DNA of 64,000 nucleotides, from NCBI RefSeq assembly GCF_022829345.1, contig NZ_JAKSXV010000024.1, forward strand, positions 25,777-89,776. Reading direction: 5' to 3'. Every line of letters starts with the position of its first letter. Position 1 is the first letter of the stretch. Shown here one piece after another: positions 63,866 through 64,000 of this stretch. The translations under genes were made by a program, and so were the position numbers. Below the pieces are notes generated by a model. That model was not told where the DNA came from, made no database searches, and saw only the letters and a list, made by a program, of their open reading frames with translations. This DNA comes from Methylobacterium sp. J-090 (GTDB lineage: Bacteria > Pseudomonadota > Alphaproteobacteria > Rhizobiales > Beijerinckiaceae).

Positions 63866-64000
63866 TTACCCACCCCCTTGTGCGGGTTGGGTTTCGCTGA
63901 TTCCTTTGTAGGATGGGCCGAAGCGATCTTGAGCGGCTGAGCCGCAAGGAACTGATCGAGTTGGTGCTGCGGATGCAGCGCCCGACGAAGACCTCGCGCA
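63862..64000 (+). mobile_element. Left end of an IS66-like insertion sequence
   Basis: The chemoreceptor sequence ends and a new one begins with gtaattaccc. IS66-family ends usually begin GTAA. A short palindrome (accc...gggt) follows, then a transposase start. The other end, the terminal repeat and the expected 8-bp target copy (gcccagac here) lie outside the window. Confidence 0.7.
63913..64000 (+). CDS. Transposase start (IS66 TnpC-like), partial
   Basis: The first 29 residues, beginning MGRSDLERLSRKELIELVL and ending RPTKTSR, match the N-terminus I associate with the TnpC-type transposase of IS66-like elements, where a helical RLSREELIELVLRLQRP-like stretch precedes a basic SSKPPS region. 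The gene runs off the window. No TnpA/TnpB accessory gene precedes it, so this is a short single-gene form. Confidence 0.65.
   Translation, partial: MGRSDLERLSRKELIELVLRMQRPTKTSR

Overview
This window is GC-rich (about 70% by eye) chromosomal DNA from an alphaproteobacterium. The best guess is the order Hyphomicrobiales, Methylobacterium-like. The guess rests on a DivL-type kinase beside ahcY, a TsaE-AmgK fusion near murU and addBA, a very large NAD-glutamate dehydrogenase, many sensor kinases with PAS or HWE domains, and small glycine-zipper secreted proteins. No species is claimed. I see about 47 supportable protein genes. I see no rRNA, tRNA or CRISPR array.

Layout. 0-10 kb: the end of a LysR regulator; an intergenic repeat tract; a zinc-type COG0523 GTPase with a candidate Zur box; RNase HI coupled to a 3-methyladenine glycosylase; the giant glutamate dehydrogenase; cardiolipin synthase. 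10-13.7 kb (mostly minus strand): an endonuclease/phosphatase-fold protein, MepA-like murein endopeptidase, and small unknown proteins. 13.8-22.8 kb (plus): an HD-GYP protein, then a tight five-gene run of a two-domain glycosyltransferase, ugd, asnB, an aldose-1-epimerase-like gene and tenA. This looks like a surface polysaccharide operon.

22.8-38.5 kb: an SDR, a DHA2-type exporter, a secreted hydrolase, an L,D-transpeptidase, sbcD, a large HWE histidine kinase, sbcC, a NarK-type nitrate transporter with a near-consensus sigma-54 promoter, and comF. 38.5-44.9 kb: small proteins, a methyltransferase/DUF427 pair, a DUF6880-like protein, the overlapping argJ-SIMPL-mutT run and an orphan receiver-like protein.

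45-59.6 kb (minus): the conserved alphaproteobacterial block ahcY, divL, tsaE-amgK, VOC protein, murU, then addB-addA. A PIN-domain protein with a small partner is inserted between murU and addB. This block joins DNA break repair, cell-wall recycling, tRNA modification and cell-cycle control.

59.7-64 kb is the accessory end. GC content drops to about half across roughly 60.05-62.5 kb, which carries a stand-alone OLD-family AAA ATPase/nuclease. Next is a chemoreceptor gene cut off by an insertion sequence (IS66-like by its GTAA end and TnpC-like start) that runs out of the window. The main candidates for something new are the OLD nuclease islet, the PIN/partner cassette, the TenA-containing polysaccharide operon, and the candidate regulatory sites upstream of the COG0523 gene, narK and ahcY.
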